Assembly (NCBI GenBank): GCA_903873565.1
Contig: CAIQOY010000191.1
Coordinates: 1 to 34,267, forward strand
Reading direction: 5' to 3'
Source of the DNA: an uncultured Actinomycetes bacterium
Lineage (GTDB): Bacteria > Actinomycetota > Thermoleophilia > Gaiellales > F1-60-MAGs149
Length of the DNA: 34,267 bases
Both the position numbers and the translations under genes were made by a program. Shown here one piece after another: positions 31,180-34,267 of the stretch. The notes beneath the pieces are model-generated. The model was not told the origin of the DNA and made no database searches. It saw only the letters and a program-made list of their open reading frames with translations. Every line of letters starts with the position of its first letter. Position 1 is the stretch's first letter.

Positions 31180-31185
31180 TACCCT
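31180..31185 (+). promoter_or_regulatory. -10 box (TACCCT) of the zinc-finger anti-sigma-like gene
   Basis: TACCCT, seven bases, then GTG 31193: leaderless. This box lies inside the frame of the upstream in-frame ATG at 31172 and argues against that start. Confidence 0.5.
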
Positions 31186-31192
31186 TCCGCGC

Positions 31193-31759
31193 GTGGAGGA
31201 CCAGGACGAGACCGCGATCCACCCCGCCGAGGTCACGCTGCTCGACTACGTCGTGGGCGACCTCGAGCACGAACGCTCCGCCGAGATCCGCCGCCACGTC
31301 GCCGGCTGCTCGGAGTGCCGCGAGCGGATCGTGCAGCTCTCGCTGGCCATGGACGAGCTCGATCGGCTGCCCAGCGCCGGCATCCCGCACGACGTCCTCA
31401 ACGCCGTACGCCCGCCCGTGCGACGCGCCGGCCGGATCGTCCCGATCGCCCTGCTCGTCGCCGCGGGCCTCGGGGTCGTGGCCCTGTTCCAGGTCGGCGG
31501 CCTGCAGAGCGGCGAGCCGCAGGCGACCGGCAGCCAGGTCGTGCTGGAGACCGCCAGCGACCGCCCCGAGCTGGTCGTGACCGAGCTGCTCGGCGGCCTC
31601 CCCCACGACGTCGTCGTCGACCGCGACGACGAGCGTCGCATCGTCGTGCTCGTGCAGGCCGGCGACGTCGCCGTGGCCGCCGAGCGCCTCAGCGGCACGT
31701 CCTCGCCGGACGGCCGCACCTACGTCGTGGACGTCGCCGCGACGCCCGCCGCGCCGTAG
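31193..31759 (+). CDS. Zinc-finger anti-sigma-factor-like membrane protein
   Basis: A 188-residue protein. The N-terminal segment H35-x3-C39-x2-C42 in E-I-R-R-H-V-A-G-C-S-E-C is the ZAS/zf-HC2 motif of anti-sigma factors that hold ECF sigma factors. Residues 82-100 are one membrane helix, and the outside C-terminal part (about 105-188) is a beta-rich domain. No sigma-factor gene adjoins it, so its partner is unknown. Start GTG 31193 is supported by the -10 box; ATG 31172 would add seven residues. Confidence 0.78.
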   Translation: MEDQDETAIHPAEVTLLDYVVGDLEHERSAEIRRHVAGCSECRERIVQLSLAMDELDRLPSAGIPHDVLNAVRPPVRRAGRIVPIALLVAAGLGVVALFQVGGLQSGEPQATGSQVVLETASDRPELVVTELLGGLPHDVVVDRDDERRIVVLVQAGDVAVAAERLSGTSSPDGRTYVVDVAATPAAP

Positions 31760-31768
31760 CGCCCCGCC

Positions 31769-32425
31769 TCAGGCGAGGTGGAAGTAGAGCGCGTAGAGGA
31801 GCTCGACCGCGGGGCTGGTCGTGTGCACCGTGACGTCCGCCGGCACGTCGATCAGGGCGCCCGAGTAGTTGAAGACGATGCGGACGCCCGCCCGCACGAG
31901 CTCGTCGGCGACATCCTGCGCGGCCTCGGCGGGGACGGCGACGACGCCGACGATGACCTGCTCCTCCTCGACGATGCGCGGCAGCTCGTCCGGGCCCCGC
32001 ACGACGAGCGGGCCGCACTGGGCGCCGACCTTGGCCGGGTCGGCGTCGACGATGGCGGCGATCGAGAAGCCGTGGTCGGCGAAGACGTCCGCCTCGGCGA
32101 TCGCCTGGCCGAGCCGGCCGGCGCCGACCAGCACGATGTTGTGCTGCCCGGCGGTGCGCAGGATCTGGCTGATCTCGCCGATCAGGGCGTCGACGCTGTA
32201 GCCCACGCCGCGCTTGCCGAACGTGCCGAAGCCGGACAGGTCGCGGCGGATCTGCGTCGCGTTGACGTGCGTGTACTCGCTGATCTCGTGCGAGGTGATG
32301 TGGCTGCGGCCGGCCTTCTTGGCCTGCGTCAGCACCTGCAGGTAGTGGGCGAGGCGCGCGGCGACTCCGCCGCCGAGGCGCTCCGTGACCGGGGTCGTGA
32401 CCAAGGCATCCACTGTCACAAGCAT
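31769..32425 (-). CDS. rex: Redox-sensing transcriptional repressor Rex
   Basis: A 218-residue NADH/NAD+ sensor that represses fermentative or respiratory genes when NADH is low. Winged helix about 15-80 (T-S-H-E-I-S-E-Y, R-R-D-L-S-G-F-G-T-F-G-K-R-G-V-G-Y, very conserved in Rex), Rossmann fold from about 96 with G101-A-G-R-L-G106, and a C-terminal swapped helix A-V-E-L-L-Y-A-L-Y. ATG 32425 is accepted, though GTGs 2 and 4 codons on are possible. It lies 35 nt after the glutaredoxin gene. In many actinobacteria hemA follows rex; here the next gene is convergent, and hemA is not in the window. Confidence 0.94.
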   Translation of the reverse strand: MLVTVDALVTTPVTERLGGGVAARLAHYLQVLTQAKKAGRSHITSHEISEYTHVNATQIRRDLSGFGTFGKRGVGYSVDALIGEISQILRTAGQHNIVLVGAGRLGQAIAEADVFADHGFSIAAIVDADPAKVGAQCGPLVVRGPDELPRIVEEEQVIVGVVAVPAEAAQDVADELVRAGVRIVFNYSGALIDVPADVTVHTTSPAVELLYALYFHLA

Positions 32426-32460
32426 CGTACAAACTCTTCGTCGGCGCGGAGGCGGGCGGC

Positions 32461-32700
32461 CTAGCGGTCGAGCCGGGCCACCAGCTCGCCGACGCTGACG
32501 GCGTAGCGGGCGACCTCCTCCCCGTCGATGAGCACGACGGGGATCGAGGCCCGGTGGCGGCGCTCGAGGTCGAGGTCGCCGTCGATGTCGATCACCTGCA
32601 GGTCCACATCGGGGCGCCCGCGCACCGCCGCGCGGACGGCCTCCACGGCCGGCGGGCAGAGCGTGCAGCCCGCGGCGACCAGGACCTCGACGCGCCTCAT
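32461..32700 (-). CDS. Glutaredoxin-like small thiol protein
   Basis: A 79-residue thioredoxin-fold protein with a C12-T-L-C15 motif, the cis-Pro segment S-I-P-V-V-L-I-D-G (about 52-60) and the closing G-x2-V-A-R-Y. It resembles the glutaredoxin-family proteins found beside rex in actinobacteria. Its ATG overlaps the tsaD stop (ATGA). A redox or mycothiol-linked role is inferred. Confidence 0.88.
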   Translation of the reverse strand: MRRVEVLVAAGCTLCPPAVEAVRAAVRGRPDVDLQVIDIDGDLDLERRHRASIPVVLIDGEEVARYAVSVGELVARLDR

Positions 32701-33668
32701 CCGAGCGGGCTCCGGGCGTGGGCGTCGAGGGCCAGGAGCGCCGCCGGCGCGAGCGGCTCGAGGTCGAGGGCGGCGCGGGCGATCATTGCGGCGTTGTCGC
32801 CGCAGAGGGCCAGCGGCGCCGCGACGACCCGCGCGGGCAGCCCGGGCAGGGCGGCCCGCAGCCGCTCGTTGGCAGCCACGCCGCCGACCAGGCCGAGCGT
32901 GTCGCGCCCGGTCGCGGCGAGGCCGAGCGCCGCCCGCTCCACGAGGTGGCGCACGATCGCCTCCTGGTAGGCGGCGGCCAGGTCCGACGGGCTCGCCGCC
33001 TCCGCGGCGACGGCCATCGCCAGCGCGGTCTTCAGGCCCGAGAACGAGAAGGCGAGGTCGTCGCGACCCGCGAGCGGCGTCGTCAACGGGTGCGCCTCGG
33101 GATCGCCCTGCGCCGCCAGCGCCGCCAGCGCCGGCCCGCCGGGGTAGCCGAGGCCGAGCAGACGCGCGCCCTTGTCGAAGGCCTCGCCGGCCGCGTCGTC
33201 CATGCTGCGCGCGAGGGTGCGGATGCGCGGCCCGTCGACGTCGAGGAGCAGCGTGTGCCCGCCGGACGCGAGCAGCACGAGGTGCGGGCCCACGGGCGGC
33301 TCGGGGGCGAGCTGCAGCGAGGCCACGTGGCCGTGCAGGTGGTCGACCGCCACGAGCGGCAGCCCGCGGCCCCAGGCCAGGCCCTTGGCGTACCCGACGC
33401 CCACGAGGAGGGCCCCGATCAGCCCGGGGCCGGCCGTCACGGCCACCCGGGTGACGTCGTCGAGGGACAGCCCGGCGTCCCGCAGGGCGGCGCGGACCGT
33501 GGGGTCCAGGAGCTCGAGGTGGCGCCGGGCGGCGATCTCCGGCACGACGCCCCCGAAGGCCACGTGCTCGGCGGACTGCGAGGCGACGACCGAGGCGCGG
33601 AGGGTGCCGTCGGGCGCCATCACGGCGGCGCAGGTCTCGTCGCAGGAGGTCTCGAGGGCCAGGATCAT
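32697..33668 (-). CDS. tsaD: tRNA threonylcarbamoyladenosine synthesis protein TsaD
   Basis: A 323-residue ASKHA-fold protein that with TsaB and TsaE transfers threonylcarbamoyl to A37 of ANN-decoding tRNAs. The metal site H110-x3-H114 sits in V-D-H-L-H-G-H-V, G-G-H-T-L follows, and C-G-D-N-A-A-M lies near the end. M-I-L-A-L-E-T-S-C-D is the usual start. ATG 33668 overlaps the rimI stop (ATGA). About the usual length. Confidence 0.96.
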   Translation of the reverse strand: MILALETSCDETCAAVMAPDGTLRASVVASQSAEHVAFGGVVPEIAARRHLELLDPTVRAALRDAGLSLDDVTRVAVTAGPGLIGALLVGVGYAKGLAWGRGLPLVAVDHLHGHVASLQLAPEPPVGPHLVLLASGGHTLLLDVDGPRIRTLARSMDDAAGEAFDKGARLLGLGYPGGPALAALAAQGDPEAHPLTTPLAGRDDLAFSFSGLKTALAMAVAAEAASPSDLAAAYQEAIVRHLVERAALGLAATGRDTLGLVGGVAANERLRAALPGLPARVVAAPLALCGDNAAMIARAALDLEPLAPAALLALDAHARSPLG

Positions 33669-34156
33669 CGGACCAGCGGCTCGTCGCCCGGCCCCTCGCC
33701 CCGCCACATCACGAGCGCGTCCTCGCGGTCGTCCGTGTAGTAGCCGCGGCGCATCCCCGACGGCCGGAACCCGAGCTCCTCGTAGAGCCGGATGGCGCCG
33801 TGGTTGGAGACGCGCACCTCGAGCGTGTGCCCGCGCGTTCCGTCCTCGCTGGTCTCGCGCAGGAGCGTCTCGAGCATCAGCCGCGCGACCCCGCGCCTGC
33901 GGTACGGCTCGTCGACGGCGACGTTCATGATGTGCCACGCGTCCGTGTACTTCGAGACGATCAGGTAGCCGACCAGCGTCTTGCCGTCGAAGGCGCCGTA
34001 GCAGCGGCTGCCCGGCCGCGTGATCTCGCCCTGGAACATCGTGCGCGACCAGGGCGTCCGGTACGAGCGCCGCTCGACCGCCTCGACGGCGGGCAGGTCG
34101 CCGAGGCCGAGGCGGCGCAGCCCGATCTCCGTCTCGTTGACGGGCTCCGCGCTCAT
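33665..34156 (-). CDS. rimI: Ribosomal-protein-alanine N-acetyltransferase RimI
   Basis: A 163-residue GNAT enzyme that acetylates the N-terminus of ribosomal protein S18 in E. coli; here protein targets may be broader. M-N-V-A-V-D (78-83) and R86-R-R-G-V-A91 form the acetyl-CoA site, and N-x-G-A-I-R-L-Y-E-E-L-G-F closes the fold. It starts at ATG 34156, overlapping the tsaB stop (ATGA), in the common order tsaB-rimI-tsaD. Confidence 0.92.
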   Translation of the reverse strand: MSAEPVNETEIGLRRLGLGDLPAVEAVERRSYRTPWSRTMFQGEITRPGSRCYGAFDGKTLVGYLIVSKYTDAWHIMNVAVDEPYRRRGVARLMLETLLRETSEDGTRGHTLEVRVSNHGAIRLYEELGFRPSGMRRGYYTDDREDALVMWRGEGPGDEPLVR

Positions 34157-34267
34157 CGCGCCTCCGTGGGGATGGCGTCGGGCGCCCGCAGGTAGCGGGG
34201 CGCGGCCGTCGCGGGCTCCCGCTCGGCGACCGCGAGGACCGCCGCGGGCTGCGGCGCGTGGCGCGGG
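34153..34267 (-). CDS. tsaB: TsaB C-terminal fragment (runs off the right edge)
   Basis: The last 38 codons of an open frame end in Y-L-R-A-P-D-A-I-P-T-E-A-R, the Y-L-R-x-P-D-A ending typical of TsaB, the partner that dimerises with TsaD. The stop overlaps the rimI ATG as ATGA. The order tsaB-rimI-tsaD supports it. The N-terminal part lies outside the window. Confidence 0.82.
   Translation of the reverse strand, partial: PRHAPQPAAVLAVAEREPATAAPRYLRAPDAIPTEAR

Noticed and set aside
28697..31759. 1000-residue plus-strand frame ahead of the anti-sigma-like gene
   Set aside because: It is antisense to mtnP, DUF1844 and ybdK; only the last 188 codons make sense as a protein.
31765..31775. Short CGCC-TCA-GGCG hairpin between the anti-sigma-like gene and rex
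   Set aside because: Only four base pairs and overlapping the rex stop; too weak to call a terminator.
32390..32425. Possible Rex operator near the rex start
   Set aside because: TTGTGAC and GTCACGA half-sites are present but 13 bases apart, not the compact palindrome of known Rex sites.
1..34267. Mobile elements, CRISPR arrays, defence systems, biosynthetic clusters
   Set aside because: No transposase, integrase, direct-repeat array, restriction or Cas-like genes, or large synthase modules are seen on either strand.

Overview
The window is about 34 kb of very GC-rich bacterial chromosome, densely packed, with strong G/C preference at third codon positions. A GarA/OdhI-like FHA protein next to an FtsR-like MerR regulator, GTG/TTG starts, a Rex-glutaredoxin pair and mycobacteria-type leaderless promoters point to the Actinomycetota. 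I suspect a Thermoleophilia/Solirubrobacterales-type organism, but that is inference from gene content and style. I see no phage, insertion sequence, CRISPR array, toxin-antitoxin locus or secondary-metabolite cluster. No gap between genes exceeds 300 bases; the largest are about 110-130 bases and hold promoters or a riboswitch.

Layout. 1-5833 (minus): partial GNAT acetyltransferase, apt, ftsR-like and garA-like pair, a phosphatidyltransferase, an unusual ileS and a small acidic protein. 5877-9144 (minus): Nudix hydrolase, beta-lactamase-fold serine hydrolase, a secreted protein with calcium-loop-like motifs. 9267-12376: gcdH plus a coupled small protein, convergent with a GST; then an ABM monooxygenase and a chagasin-like lipoprotein (plus). 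12389-16759 (minus): tRNA-Val, pcrA, a secreted Ig-like repeat protein. 16888-17732 (plus): VanZ-like protein and a degenerate HAD-like protein. 17729-20498 (minus): thrC with two EamA transporters in an overlapping operon, divergent from hom and an SDR (20539-22546). 22607-24718 (minus): membrane pyrophosphatase hppA. 24829-27355 (plus): TPP riboswitch, thiS, thiG and a fused thiE-thiD. 27333-31129 (minus): ybdK, DUF1844-like, mtnP and NodB deacetylase. 31193-31759 (plus): zinc-finger anti-sigma-like protein. 31769-34267 (minus): tsaB (partial), rimI, tsaD, glutaredoxin-like and rex.

How genes work together. hom and thrC supply threonine from homoserine (thrB is not here), and the linked EamA proteins could export a product of that branch. 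The thi operon makes and couples the thiazole and pyrimidine halves of thiamine under TPP control. tsaB and tsaD act in tRNA t6A synthesis. The FHA/MerR pair probably links central carbon flux and division control.

Most notable observations: (1) an IleRS whose HXGH motif reads GVHH, the swapped form reported to give mupirocin hyper-resistance; (2) a strikingly regular TANNNT-N6-start leaderless promoter architecture; (3) a tRNA-Val with C instead of U at position 33; (4) a chagasin-like lipoprotein; (5) thrC overlapping two tandem EamA transporters. I did not find a wholly new multi-gene system; most genes belong to known families.
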